From: Sphingomonas lycopersici
GTDB taxonomy: Bacteria > Pseudomonadota > Alphaproteobacteria > Sphingomonadales > Sphingomonadaceae
Length of the DNA stretch: 64,000 nucleotides
NCBI RefSeq assembly: GCF_026130605.1
Contig: NZ_JANFAU010000001.1
Location: 1-64,000, forward strand
Direction: 5' to 3'
Of this stretch, positions 1 through 8,677 are shown one piece after another; position 1 is the first letter of the stretch, and each line of letters opens with the position of its first letter. The notes below the pieces were generated by a model. The model did not search any database, was not told the DNA's origin, and saw only the letters and a program-made list of their open reading frames with translations. A program made the position numbers and the translations under genes.

Positions 1-1353
1 ATGGCACCCTTCAAAGCCTTCGCCGGCGAGACCGGCCCGCTCCGCTACGCGCTCGCGGCGTCATTGCTCCTGCTGGCGCAACCCCTTTCAGTGATGTTGA
101 TATTTCACATTGCGGGCTGGCCGCTGGCAAATGACGCAAGCTTCTGGTTCTTGCCGCTCCGTCGCCTCGCACTCGTGCGCACACTGTCGGCGACGCAGGC
201 AGCAATCGCCTTCGCGCTCGGCCTGACTGTTACCGGAACGTTGGCCGTTCTCTCGTTTCGCCGGGCTCAATGGTCCCGCGTCGGATATGTCTTCGCGGCG
301 CTGACGATCGTGCCCGGCGTGCAGATTGTCGCGGCGGCCATCCTCGCCTTGCTGCCGCGCAACGAAGTCCAGCCTGATCCCAAATCCGGCTTCGCGATCG
401 CCCATATCATCCAGGGCCTCGTCGCGGGCGTCGCGATCATCGTGCTGGCCGTGCTGGTTTCGGCGCTGAGCTTCGGCGCCTATGGCTGGAGCCTGTTCGT
501 GATGACCCCGCTTCTGGTCGGGGTCACGACTGGCTATCTTGCCAATCGGCGGCATGAACTGAGCGCGGGTTCAACTGCAATGATCGTGCTGGCCGCGGCT
601 GTGCTGGGAACCGCGTCGCTCATCCTGTTCGCGCTTGAGGGGCTGGTCTGCATCCTGATGGCCTCGCCGCTCGGCGTGCTCGCCGCGCTCCTTGGCGGCG
701 CGATAGGGCGAGCGGCCGCCAGAGCCGGCCAGTCCGGCAACAGGCCGCTGTTGGGCCTTGCTCTTCTTCCCGGACTTTTTGCGCTGGAGGGTGCGATGCC
801 GCCCTCGGTGCCGATCGAAACCCACGCCGCGATCGACATCGCCGCGCCGCCGTCCGCGGTGTGGGCCGCCTTGATCGACGCTGCTCCCATCACGGGCGGT
901 CCCGGCCTGGTCGGCGTTACCGGCCTTGCCTATCCCGTCCGTGGTCGCCTGCTCGGCACCGGTGTTGGCGCAATCCGGCTGGGCGACTTCTCGACGGGCA
1001 CCGCGCGCGAGCAGGTGGTCGAATGGCAGCCGGATCATCGGCTTGCTTTCAGGGTCCTTCATCAACCGCCCGCGATGGAAGAGATGAGCCCCTATCGCCA
1101 CGTCCATGCGCCGCATGTGAACGGCTACTTCACCACAGGAGAGACGCGCTTCTCGCTAATCGCGCTTGCCGGCCGGCGCACGCGGCTTGTTGTCGCTGCC
1201 GCCCATCGCCTGCGGATCGATCCGGCGCTCTACTGGGAGCCGCTGGCGCGGCTGGCGATAAGGCTCAACGTGTCGCGGGTGCTCGATGACATTCGCGTCA
1301 AGGCAGAGCTTTCGCCATTGCGCGGCCATCGTAAAGCCGCCGGATATTCGTGA
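1..1353 (+). CDS. Membrane protein with C-terminal SRPBCC domain
   Basis: A 450-residue protein whose ATG is the first base of the window, so a longer N-terminus cannot be excluded. Residues about 15-270 are a run of hydrophobic stretches consistent with seven or eight membrane helices. From about residue 275 the chain becomes soluble and begins with a SRPBCC/polyketide-cyclase-like pattern (alternating hydrophobic strand, then PPSAVWAALID), the fold used for binding hydrophobic ligands. The C-terminus is basic. No catalytic residues can be assigned. The two small membrane-anchored genes downstream are on the same strand but 170 bases away. The fold call is moderate; the specific function is unknown. 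Confidence 0.7.
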   Translation: MAPFKAFAGETGPLRYALAASLLLLAQPLSVMLIFHIAGWPLANDASFWFLPLRRLALVRTLSATQAAIAFALGLTVTGTLAVLSFRRAQWSRVGYVFAALTIVPGVQIVAAAILALLPRNEVQPDPKSGFAIAHIIQGLVAGVAIIVLAVLVSALSFGAYGWSLFVMTPLLVGVTTGYLANRRHELSAGSTAMIVLAAAVLGTASLILFALEGLVCILMASPLGVLAALLGGAIGRAAARAGQSGNRPLLGLALLPGLFALEGAMPPSVPIETHAAIDIAAPPSAVWAALIDAAPITGGPGLVGVTGLAYPVRGRLLGTGVGAIRLGDFSTGTAREQVVEWQPDHRLAFRVLHQPPAMEEMSPYRHVHAPHVNGYFTTGETRFSLIALAGRRTRLVVAAAHRLRIDPALYWEPLARLAIRLNVSRVLDDIRVKAELSPLRGHRKAAGYS

Positions 1354-1522
1354 CCGGACCTGGGTGGCTGCACGATTTCAGAAAGGCGGCTCAGCGGTCA
1401 ACGGCTCAAGAAAGCGGCCAGACGCCTGTCGGGTAAGCTGCCCGGCCGTTGTCGCCCCAATGACGGCCATTCGTGAAATCGATTGGCTTGCCCCGAACCA
1501 GCCGTTCGTTCAAGTTCGCGGG

Positions 1523-1633
1523 ATGAGGCAATATGCGAAACTCACTCGTACAATTATCGGGCCATTGCTGGCAGTTGTGATCCTTGTCGCGGTTTTCGGT
1601 GGGATTGCTCTGCTCGCATTGAGCGATGTGTAG
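1523..1633 (+). CDS. Putative 36-residue single-pass membrane peptide
   Basis: A short reading frame starting at an ATG after the weak purine stretch GCGGG. It encodes a basic N-terminus (MRQYAKLTRT) and one hydrophobic helix of about 22 residues ending in LSDV. It ends two bases before a GTG that opens the next membrane-anchored gene, which suggests translational coupling. A longer frame upstream exists but its N-terminal part looks non-coding. I do not recognise a family. The support is the topology and the spacing only. Confidence 0.4.
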   Translation: MRQYAKLTRTIIGPLLAVVILVAVFGGIALLALSDV

Positions 1634-1635
1634 GC

Positions 1636-2025
1636 GTGCGCAAAATTAGACCATTTGCCCTAGGAGTCGGCGTCTTTGCGAGCGGCATTGTCCTCGGGCT
1701 TGCTGCCGCGCTTTACTGGACCACGGCGCGACCTCCGTCGTCTCTTACCAAGGACTTACCCGGCGGTTGGAACGACGCTTCTTCTCAGTTCGACGCGCGC
1801 ATTCGAAGACGTTTTCCCATTGGCACTTCCGCCCAAAAGCTGATCGATGGGCTCGGGGCGGAGGGCTTTCAACCTACGTGGTTCGAGGCGGCCGGCGAAT
1901 ATGGAGCAAAGCGTGACGAGGGCAGCTTCGTCTGCAAGGTCGCCGCGCGAGTATTTTGGCGGCTGGATCAAAATGGTGTGGTGTCGGCTATTCGTGGAAC
2001 CTACCATGAGGAAGGCTGTCTCTAG
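1636..2025 (+). CDS. Small membrane-anchored protein, unknown function
   Basis: Begins at a GTG two bases after the preceding small gene and encodes 129 residues: a short basic start (VRKIRPF), one hydrophobic segment of about 20 residues, then a soluble domain of about 100 residues. Upstream in-frame codons do not look like protein, so the GTG is preferred. The soluble part has two cysteines, in SFVCKVAARVFW and the final GCL, possibly a disulfide if it faces the periplasm. This architecture recalls small anchored proteins of unknown function in sphingomonads. The stop is followed at once by a perfect 14-base palindrome. Confidence 0.55.
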   Translation: MRKIRPFALGVGVFASGIVLGLAAALYWTTARPPSSLTKDLPGGWNDASSQFDARIRRRFPIGTSAQKLIDGLGAEGFQPTWFEAAGEYGAKRDEGSFVCKVAARVFWRLDQNGVVSAIRGTYHEEGCL

Positions 2026-2365
2026 CTCTTTCGAAAGAGTCGTCTGCTTCTGGCTGGCCGCTGCCCGTAAGCCGCCAGGCCACAAACACCCAGACCAAGC
2101 CGCTCGCGGGCATAAAACTGGTCGCCAGTACCAGACGGGCGGGTTCACGAGGCGCTTGAGGATGACACTGCTGACCGCGGTCCTGACAGTTGAGCGGACG
2201 TGAATGTCGCGGCGGCAAGCGCGGTTTCTCGAACGCGTCGCGCGGCATTGGTTAGATCTCGAATAAGTTCCTGCGTGACGCCGATCCTTCATCGAGCCGA
2301 CCGCAAACTGTCACCCGCCAGAATTACGAGGCACGCGCGACTCGTTATTCACTTAGGAGGCAGTC
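2026..2365. other. Intergenic region with a 14-bp palindrome
   Basis: No convincing gene. Bases 2026-2039 form the perfect palindrome CTCTTTCGAAAGAG directly after a stop codon, without a following T-run, so a terminator role is uncertain. On the minus strand, around 2060-2130, a short frame reads FMPASGLVWVFVAWRLT, which looks like one membrane helix, but it lacks a good start and may be chance or a gene remnant. The last 20 bases carry the ribosome binding site of the TonB receptor. Confidence 0.4.
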
Positions 2366-2368
2366 TTG
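2355..2368 (+). promoter_or_regulatory. Strong Shine-Dalgarno deciding a TTG start
   Basis: The perfect AGGAGG at 2355-2360 is five bases before a TTG codon (2366-2368) in frame with the TonB receptor. It is immediately followed by a basic N-terminus and a signal-peptide-like stretch, so TTG is the likely start. Confidence 0.7.
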
Positions 2369-4762
2369 ATCCCGCAACGCGCGTTACGCTCGGCTTGGTT
2401 CGTCCGTCATCGATGGCAGAGGGGCGCGGCGCTTGCGCTGGTGCTCACCGCCGCCGCCGCGCCCGCCGCGGCGGCAGTAGCCGATCCCGCGCCGCCCCCT
2501 GCCCCGCCCCTCGCTCCCGATCCGGCGCTGGCGGACGGCGGCGATCAGGTCGTCGTCACTGCACGCAAGACGAGCGAGAAATTGCAGGACGTGCCGGTCG
2601 CGATCACCGCGATCAGCGGCGCCGATCTCGCGCGCAACGATCACGTCCGGCTGGAGGATTTGAACCAGCTCGTCCCCAGCGCCAATGTCGTCGTCACCAA
2701 CGGGCATCAGACGAGCATTTCAATCCGCGGCGTGGGCAACAATCCGGGCAGCGACGGGCTGGAGAATAGCGCCGGTGTGTTCCTCGACGGCGTCTATCTC
2801 GGACGGCCGGGGATGGCTGCGACCGACCTGATCGATATCAAGCAGATCGAGGTATTGCGCGGGCCGCAGGGCACGCTGTTCGGCAAGAACACCACCGCGG
2901 GCCTCGTCAACATCACCACCGAATTGCCGAGCTTCACCACCGAATTCAAAGGCCAGGCGAGCTACGGCAATTTCAATTATCAGCAATATCAGGCATCGTT
3001 GAGCGGGCCGGTCAGCGATACTCTGGCGGTGCGCGTCACCGGTTATCGCACAACGCGCGACGGTATCGTCGACAATATCACGACGGGCAGGAAAACCAGC
3101 GACCTCGGCCGCGCCGGCGCGCGGGTGCAATTCCTGTGGAAGCCGACGAGCAACCTCTCTGTCCGCCTGATCGGCGAATATGGCAGCGAGCAGCAGAGCA
3201 GCGGCGCCGTCTCGATCATCCCGACCTGGGGGATCACCCCCAATCTCATCAAGGCCAAGCTCGCCGCGACCGGCGGGACGATCGCGGTCGATCCGCGCGG
3301 CCGCACCACCGCGGTCGACGGCCCGACCGATACCGGCACGCGGCAGGGTGCCGGATCGGCGCAGATCGACTGGGAATTGGGCGGCGGCTTCAAGCTGACC
3401 TCGATCACCGCGTTCCGTTACTGGCAATATGATTCCAATTCGGACACCGAAGGCAGCAGCGCCGACGTAATGTACGGCGGCTACCATATTCAGGATCGCC
3501 AGTGGACCGAGGAGCTTCGCCTTGCCCTGCCGCGGATCGGGCGGGTCGATGCAGTGGTCGGCTTTTATTATTTCAATCAATATGTCGAGACCAACCAGCA
3601 CTTGAATTACGGCAAGGATGCGGCGGCGTGGCTCTCGGGCATCCCCAACGCGTTGCTGCCGGTCTATGCGCAATATTCGCCCGCGCTGGCGGGGTTACTC
3701 GCCTATAACCGGACGCGGTGGAACACCTATGCCGACCCGCTGACCCACAGCATCGCGGCGTTCGGGCAGGCGAACTGGCATGTCACCCCGATGTGGAACA
3801 TCACCGCCGGCATCCGCCAGACGCACGAGACGAAGCGCGAGCAGGTCTATCGCCCGACGCCGGTAAGCAGCGTCACCGGTCTGCCGGTCGCGGCGCTCGC
3901 CGGTCAGGCGGCAGGGCCGATCCGCGCCGAAATCTCCAATTCGGCGCCGTCGTTCCTGATCAGCAGCGACTATCATCCGACCCCGGGGCTGATGCTCTAT
4001 GCGCTGGTGTCGCGCGGGCAGAAGGCGGGCGGGCTCAACACCACCTTGCCGCCGAGCGGGCTCGGTGCCGATGCGCTCAAGGTCGAGCCCGAGGTCGCAA
4101 CCAATTACGAAGCCGGCATCAAGAGCGACCTGTTCGCGCATCGTGTCCAGCTCAACCTCAGCCTGTTCCGCACCGATATCCGCAATTATCAGGCGAACGT
4201 GCTGCAGGAGGTGAACGGCCAGGTCGTCCAGCTCCTCACCAACGCCGGCGCGGCGCGGACGCAGGGCGTCGAGGCGGAAGCGACCTTGCAGCCGGTGACC
4301 GGGCTCTCGCTCCACGGCTATGCCGCCTATAATGACGCGACCTATCGCTCGTATCGCAACGGCCCCTGCCCGATCGGCGTCGCTGCGCCGACCTGCGACC
4401 TTTCGGGCAAGCCGATCGCCGGCGCGCCGAAATGGACGCTCGGCGCGAACGGGTCATACGAGCACGATATCGGGGGGCGGCTCATCGGCTATGCCTCGGC
4501 CGAATATTCATGGCGCTCGCATTTCTACGGCTCGCTCGACGATTCACCGATGACGCTGACCGGCGGCTATGGCCTGCTCAACCTGCGGCTCGGCATCCGT
4601 TCGAAGGATCGTCTGTGGGATCTTTCGGTGTGGGGTCGCAACGTCACCAACGCCGCTTATGCCACCAATTACTTCAATTACGGCTCGGTGCTGCCCGGCA
4701 CCTATGTTGCCTTTTTCGGCGACCCCGCGACCTACGGCGCCACGTTGCGCTTCAATTTCTGA
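2366..4762 (+). CDS. TonB-dependent outer-membrane receptor
   Basis: A 798-residue receptor: basic start, hydrophobic signal region ending in an alanine-rich stretch near residue 37, a short proline-rich linker, then a plug domain with the typical TonB-receptor opening (QVVVTARKTSEKLQDVPVAI) and the conserved IEVLRGPQGTLFGKN near residues 168-182. The rest is a beta-barrel of the sphingomonad type, ending in LRFNF with a terminal phenylalanine. The family imports large or scarce ligands across the outer membrane using TonB energy. It precedes an exported phosphoesterase by 14 bases, so the two are probably cotranscribed, which could point to a phosphorylated ligand. The ligand cannot be read from the sequence. 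Confidence 0.95.
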   Translation: MIPQRALRSAWFVRHRWQRGAALALVLTAAAAPAAAAVADPAPPPAPPLAPDPALADGGDQVVVTARKTSEKLQDVPVAITAISGADLARNDHVRLEDLNQLVPSANVVVTNGHQTSISIRGVGNNPGSDGLENSAGVFLDGVYLGRPGMAATDLIDIKQIEVLRGPQGTLFGKNTTAGLVNITTELPSFTTEFKGQASYGNFNYQQYQASLSGPVSDTLAVRVTGYRTTRDGIVDNITTGRKTSDLGRAGARVQFLWKPTSNLSVRLIGEYGSEQQSSGAVSIIPTWGITPNLIKAKLAATGGTIAVDPRGRTTAVDGPTDTGTRQGAGSAQIDWELGGGFKLTSITAFRYWQYDSNSDTEGSSADVMYGGYHIQDRQWTEELRLALPRIGRVDAVVGFYYFNQYVETNQHLNYGKDAAAWLSGIPNALLPVYAQYSPALAGLLAYNRTRWNTYADPLTHSIAAFGQANWHVTPMWNITAGIRQTHETKREQVYRPTPVSSVTGLPVAALAGQAAGPIRAEISNSAPSFLISSDYHPTPGLMLYALVSRGQKAGGLNTTLPPSGLGADALKVEPEVATNYEAGIKSDLFAHRVQLNLSLFRTDIRNYQANVLQEVNGQVVQLLTNAGAARTQGVEAEATLQPVTGLSLHGYAAYNDATYRSYRNGPCPIGVAAPTCDLSGKPIAGAPKWTLGANGSYEHDIGGRLIGYASAEYSWRSHFYGSLDDSPMTLTGGYGLLNLRLGIRSKDRLWDLSVWGRNVTNAAYATNYFNYGSVLPGTYVAFFGDPATYGATLRFNF

Positions 4763-4776
4763 CGGAGACCGATCCC

Positions 4777-6036
4777 ATGAAACGCACTCTTGCCCTGCTC
4801 GCCGCGACCGCCTTGTTTTCCGCTCCGGCGGTGGCGAAGGAAACCAGTTTCACGATCGCCGCGATCCCCGACACGCAGAATTACATCGATTATACCCACC
4901 AGACCGCCGAGGGCTTCAAGTTCGATGCGAACGCGATGTTCCTCGAACAGATGCGGTTCATCGCCGATCACGCCAGGTCGAACGGCGGCGATATCGCCTT
5001 CGTCACTGCATTGGGCGACGTGTGGCAGCATCAGACCAAGCATATCGACCCCGAGCATGAAGCGCGCGGGTTCAAATGGGTGCCCAATCCGATCATGGAC
5101 ACGATGTTCGCCCCGACGCAGAAGGTGACGACGGTGGAAATCCCCACCGCGCGCAAGGGCTATGAGCTGATCGCCGGCAAGGTGCCGCTATCGGTCGTGC
5201 CGGGCAATCACGACCACGACGCGATGTGGACCGACGCCAACCACCCCGCCGCGCCGGTGTTCAAGGACATGTCGAGCCTCGGCATGCTCCACGCCGGCGG
5301 GCTCGACAATTTCCGCTCGCTGTTCGGCGCGGATCAGCCCTTGTTCAAGGGCAGGCCCTGGTATGTCGCGAGCCACGACGGCGGTGCGGACAGCGCGCAG
5401 ATCTTCACCGCCGGCGGCTATACCTTCCTTCACATCGGCTTGCGTTTCGACGCGCCCAATGCCTCGCTCGAATGGGCGGCGAAGGTGATCGCCGAGCACC
5501 CCGGCCTCCCGACGATCATCTCGACCCACGATTATCTCACCAACGACGGCGAGCGCGTGCCCAATCCGATCATCGACAATCACGCGGTCGATCCCGATGA
5601 CAACACCCCGCAGATGATGTGGGACAAGCTCATCAGCCAGCACGATCAGGTCTTCCTCGTGCTATGCGGGCATGAACACGGCCAGGCGCTGCGCGTCGAC
5701 GACAATCGCGCGGGCAACAAGGTGTGGCAGGTGCTCGCCGACTATCAGGATCGTCGCCAGACCGCGATCGACGCCGGCGCGAAGCTCCAGCGGGGTGAAG
5801 GGATCGGCGACGGCTGGATGCGGCTGATGAAGTTCGAGATGGCCGGCGATACCCCCAGGATCCACGTCCAGACCTATTCGACGCATTACAAGCAGCAGAG
5901 CAAGGACACGCCGCAATATGCCGCGTGGTACAAGGCCGCCGAGAAGCCCAGGCTCAGCGACGAGCAATTTCACGGTCAGGACGATTATACGATCGAGCTG
6001 ACCGGCTTCCGCAAGCGCTTCGGCCCCGGCCGCTGA
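4777..6036 (+). CDS. Exported calcineurin-like metallophosphoesterase
   Basis: 419 residues with a clear signal peptide (MKRTLALLAATALFSAPAVA). The metal-binding motifs of the metallophosphoesterase fold are present in order: PDTQNY (about residue 31), GDVW (about 79), GNHDHD (about 142), THDY and GHEH. This set coordinates two metal ions for phosphoester hydrolysis. An upstream in-frame extension overlaps the receptor gene and is unlikely; the ATG follows a GGAG-containing leader 14 bases after the receptor stop. Predicted to act in the periplasm or outside the cell, perhaps releasing phosphate or an organic moiety from a substrate handled by the preceding receptor. Substrate unknown. Confidence 0.88.
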   Translation: MKRTLALLAATALFSAPAVAKETSFTIAAIPDTQNYIDYTHQTAEGFKFDANAMFLEQMRFIADHARSNGGDIAFVTALGDVWQHQTKHIDPEHEARGFKWVPNPIMDTMFAPTQKVTTVEIPTARKGYELIAGKVPLSVVPGNHDHDAMWTDANHPAAPVFKDMSSLGMLHAGGLDNFRSLFGADQPLFKGRPWYVASHDGGADSAQIFTAGGYTFLHIGLRFDAPNASLEWAAKVIAEHPGLPTIISTHDYLTNDGERVPNPIIDNHAVDPDDNTPQMMWDKLISQHDQVFLVLCGHEHGQALRVDDNRAGNKVWQVLADYQDRRQTAIDAGAKLQRGEGIGDGWMRLMKFEMAGDTPRIHVQTYSTHYKQQSKDTPQYAAWYKAAEKPRLSDEQFHGQDDYTIELTGFRKRFGPGR

Positions 6037-6054
6037 CGCTTTCGATTTGACCAG

Positions 6055-6089
6055 CGCGGCCCCGGGCGGGAGGATCGGCCGGGGCTGCG
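6055..6089 (+). terminator. GC-rich hairpin between phosphoesterase and tetR
   Basis: An 11-base arm (6055-6065, CGCGGCCCCGG) pairs with 6079-6089 with one mismatch across a 13-base loop. It lies between the phosphoesterase stop and the TetR start. No T-run follows, so it could attenuate rather than terminate. Confidence 0.35.
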
Positions 6090-6106
6090 AATGATAAAGG
6101 GAGACG

Positions 6107-6691
6107 ATGGAGAGAGAGGGTGCAACGCGAGGCCGGGGTCGCCCGCGCCTTGCCGCGATCGACGACGCGATCCACGCCGCGACCTGGGACGTGATCGCGC
6201 GCGCCGGCTATACCGGGCTGACATTCGAGGCGGTGGCGGAGGCGGCGGGATGCACCCGCATGTCGCTCTATCGCAGGTTCTCATCCAAGGCCGAGCTGGT
6301 CGGCGCGACGATGTTCGCGATGTCGCGCGCGGTCGAGCCGGTCATCCCCGACGATATCGCCCCGCTCGATGCGCTGATGATGCACGCGCAGGCGACCGTC
6401 GACTATCTCTCGGGCGATCGCGGCACGGCGATCCTCAGCCTGATCTCCGCCAGCGCGCGTTCACCTGAATTGCGTGCGATTAGCGAGGAATATGAGCGCG
6501 GCGAACGCGAATATTTCCTGGAGCTGTTCCGTGAGATGTTCCCAGACGCGGACGAGGAACGGCGGCACTTCGCATTCGATTCCTATATCGGGCTGATGCT
6601 GCAGCATGTCGTCATCCGCCGCACGCCGATCACGCCGGAGAAGCTGCGCATCATCATCGACAGCGTGTTGAAATTGCTCGCGCCTGCCTGA
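6107..6691 (+). CDS. TetR/AcrR family transcriptional regulator
   Basis: 194 residues. The N-terminal helix-turn-helix is typical: ATWDVIARAGYTGLTFEAVA, then the recognition helix region CTRMSLYRRFSSKAEL at residues about 48-63. A basic tail (RGRGRPR) precedes it, as in many TetR members. The C-terminal ligand-binding half is helical and unassigned. The start is supported by AAAGGGAG just upstream. It lies 70 bases downstream of the phosphoesterase on the same strand, so it may repress the receptor-phosphoesterase unit, but no operator was identified. Confidence 0.9.
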   Translation: MEREGATRGRGRPRLAAIDDAIHAATWDVIARAGYTGLTFEAVAEAAGCTRMSLYRRFSSKAELVGATMFAMSRAVEPVIPDDIAPLDALMMHAQATVDYLSGDRGTAILSLISASARSPELRAISEEYERGEREYFLELFREMFPDADEERRHFAFDSYIGLMLQHVVIRRTPITPEKLRIIIDSVLKLLAPA

Positions 6692-7426
6692 GCGGCCGTC
6701 AGCTTGATCCAAGCGCCTGCGCGACCTGCATCGGATCGAAACAGGGCCGCTCGCAGATGACCTTGTCGCCGCCCGGCGGGAATTCGAATGACGCAGTGAA
6801 TCGGATTCCAACCCTGTCCCTTAACGCTCGTTGAGTTCGCGGGATTATTTGCGCCGATCGGCGTCCAATGTCGAGGCCGGTTCACAGCGATCGCCGACAC
6901 GGTTGGTTCTAGAGGCTATTATGAACCGGCGACGATATCGGCGGCCTGCTTCATCACGATGGGCATCGGACGCCGGTCGAAAAGCCATTGCGCGATCAGC
7001 TCGGAGCGAACCTTGCGACATCGGGCTTCGGTTCCGATCCCAACCGCGCCGCGGCATTTATCCCTGGCAACGACGCGCCGCCCGAGCTTTTCCTTGGACT
7101 CAGTGCCGCAACGCTTACGGCCGACGGGGTGGCGACGCACCGCCAGCCGACCGTTGCCCGCCTGAAGGGTCTGATCCGGTCGAGGCGGGCGATACCAAAA
7201 AGGTTGGGATCCCAAGAGCAATGATCTTGGACCTCGCCAGCCGGAGTTTTTAATCAAGTCCAAGCAGCGGCGATTATCTTGCTCAGCTTCCGCAAGAACG
7301 CCCTGTCACGGTTCGCGCCTCTTCTTCTCCATTTCGGAAGGCGCGGACCGGCCATTTTTAGATCGAGGCTTGCGCCCGAACGTCCCTCCCCGGGGCGATG
7401 GCGGGAGCATGCGGAAAGGACTGGTG
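6692..7426. other. 735-bp region without a convincing gene
   Basis: Only short overlapping frames are seen and none has a good start with a recognisable domain. On the minus strand a frame ending near 6920 reads WLFDRRPMPIVMKQAADIVAGS, and on the plus strand about 78 residues are open from 6988. Either could be the remnant of a decayed gene, but I cannot name a family. The end carries the ribosome binding site (GGAAAGGA) of the MarR gene. Confidence 0.4.
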
Positions 7427-7960
7427 ATGAACCGCCTTGTTATTCGGCGAACCGATGGCGAACAACACGGCGCGACCGTGGTGCCTCGCGAGGCCGGACG
7501 CTGCACACAATTGTCGCTCGGTCGCCTGCTCCGCCGGGCGAACCGTATCGTGCAGTCGACGGTCGAGGCCCGCTTCGGGGCGGCCGACCTCAACTTCACG
7601 CAATGGATCGTTCTGGATCTCATCGAGGGTGCCGGGTCGCTAACGGTCAGCGATCTTGCCGTGTCGATGGAGATTACTTCGGGCGCGCTCAGCCGGGTCG
7701 TGGACGGCCTTGTCGCCCGTGGCCTCGTCGAGCGGCATCGCGGCATGATCGACCGCCGGGTGGTGGTGCTTCACCTCACCGAAGCGGGATATGCCAAATT
7801 CGAGGCGATCCAGCCGCTTGCAGCGCTGCGCTGGGAGGAGGTTCTGACCACCCTTTCCGCTGAGCAAGCTCGGCGCCTCTGCGAACTCCTCGGCAAATCC
7901 GTGGAATCGGCGGAGCGCACTGCCGCTGCCACCCGCCATCGTTCATTCCCAAGGATCTAG
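7427..7960 (+). CDS. MarR family transcriptional regulator
   Basis: 177 residues from an ATG preceded by GGAAAGGA; in-frame ATGs upstream lack such a site. The winged helix-turn-helix is clear: FTQWIVLDLIEG, then LTVSDLAVSMEITSGALSRV and the wing DRRVVVLHLTEAGYAKF. MarR proteins are usually dimeric repressors released by phenolic or other small ligands. The gene stands alone, with about 740 bases of apparently non-coding DNA upstream and a convergent gene downstream, so its target is not evident. Autoregulation is possible. Confidence 0.9.
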   Translation: MNRLVIRRTDGEQHGATVVPREAGRCTQLSLGRLLRRANRIVQSTVEARFGAADLNFTQWIVLDLIEGAGSLTVSDLAVSMEITSGALSRVVDGLVARGLVERHRGMIDRRVVVLHLTEAGYAKFEAIQPLAALRWEEVLTTLSAEQARRLCELLGKSVESAERTAAATRHRSFPRI

Positions 7961-8000
7961 CCTTGGGTTGGTGGGGCGCCATTTCAATGCTGATTCACAG

Positions 8001-8048
8001 TCCTGATCCGCGCCGATCAGGATCCCAAAAATCCCCGGGTTCTTGGGA
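8001..8048. terminator. Two adjacent hairpins in a convergent intergenic region
   Basis: Bases 8001-8008 and 8015-8022 form a perfect 8-bp stem (TCCTGATC) with a 6-base loop. The arms 8023-8028 and 8043-8048 (TCCCAA/TTGGGA) make a second weaker stem. They lie between the MarR gene and the convergent small membrane protein gene, as expected for a bidirectional terminator, but no long T-run is present. Confidence 0.4.
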
Positions 8049-8213
8049 GGTAGCGATCATTCACGGCGAAATCCTGAGGGTCCCCATTTCCGCGCCGGCC
8101 CATACATGTCGATGCGGTACTCAAATTGGGTCCCATGCTGCGAGTTTTGCTGATGGGCACGGTGACAGCGTCAAAGATGCCGCCGTTGGGTTTCAATCGT
8201 GCCTGGACGAGCG

Positions 8214-8663
8214 TCAGCGGATTTCCGCGAGCGCTTGTCGCAGCATCATTGGCGTCACGATCGCCGCCAACATCGCACCAAAGGCCGCTTTGAACAGCAA
8301 CGTCCCAGCAAAATTCAGTCCGGCGGGAGCGTACAGCCAAAGCAGCAAAGCGCACAGCGACGCCCCCAGCAACGACGCCACGACCGCAACACAGATCGCA
8401 CGTGTTGCCAGCGATCGCGGCCAAAGCGCGCGCGGCAGGACGATCGCCGCGATCGCGCCCGCGGCGACCCGCCGGCGCGTCAACAGCGTTGGCACGATCG
8501 TGCTCATCAGCGCGATCATGAAACTTTGCGGAACGGCGTCGCGCACCAGCCGGGGCAAGGCGATATGCGCCTCGCCGCCAAAGGCTAGAAAGACGAAAGC
8601 GACGCTGATCGCGGCATTGATCGCAACGCTGATCGCGGTTTCCAGAATGATATAGCGCCGCAT
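8214..8663 (-). CDS. Small four-helix membrane protein
   Basis: 149 residues from the ATG that sits nine bases after GGAG; an in-frame ATG three codons upstream is possible but sits directly on that site. Four hydrophobic segments are visible, at about residues 6-28, 42-62, 86-110 and 118-138, with arginines between them. No family recognised. It is the third gene of a leftward unit (TonB receptor, metallo-hydrolase, this gene) with a gap of about ten bases to the hydrolase, so it is probably cotranscribed and under the same LysR control. Confidence 0.7.
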   Translation of the reverse strand: MRRYIILETAISVAINAAISVAFVFLAFGGEAHIALPRLVRDAVPQSFMIALMSTIVPTLLTRRRVAAGAIAAIVLPRALWPRSLATRAICVAVVASLLGASLCALLLWLYAPAGLNFAGTLLFKAAFGAMLAAIVTPMMLRQALAEIR

Positions 8664-8677
8664 CGCCGCCATCTCCG

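Noticed and set aside
6831..7253. A 140-residue plus-strand frame after the TetR gene
   Set aside because: Arg-rich composition, no ribosome site and no recognisable domain.
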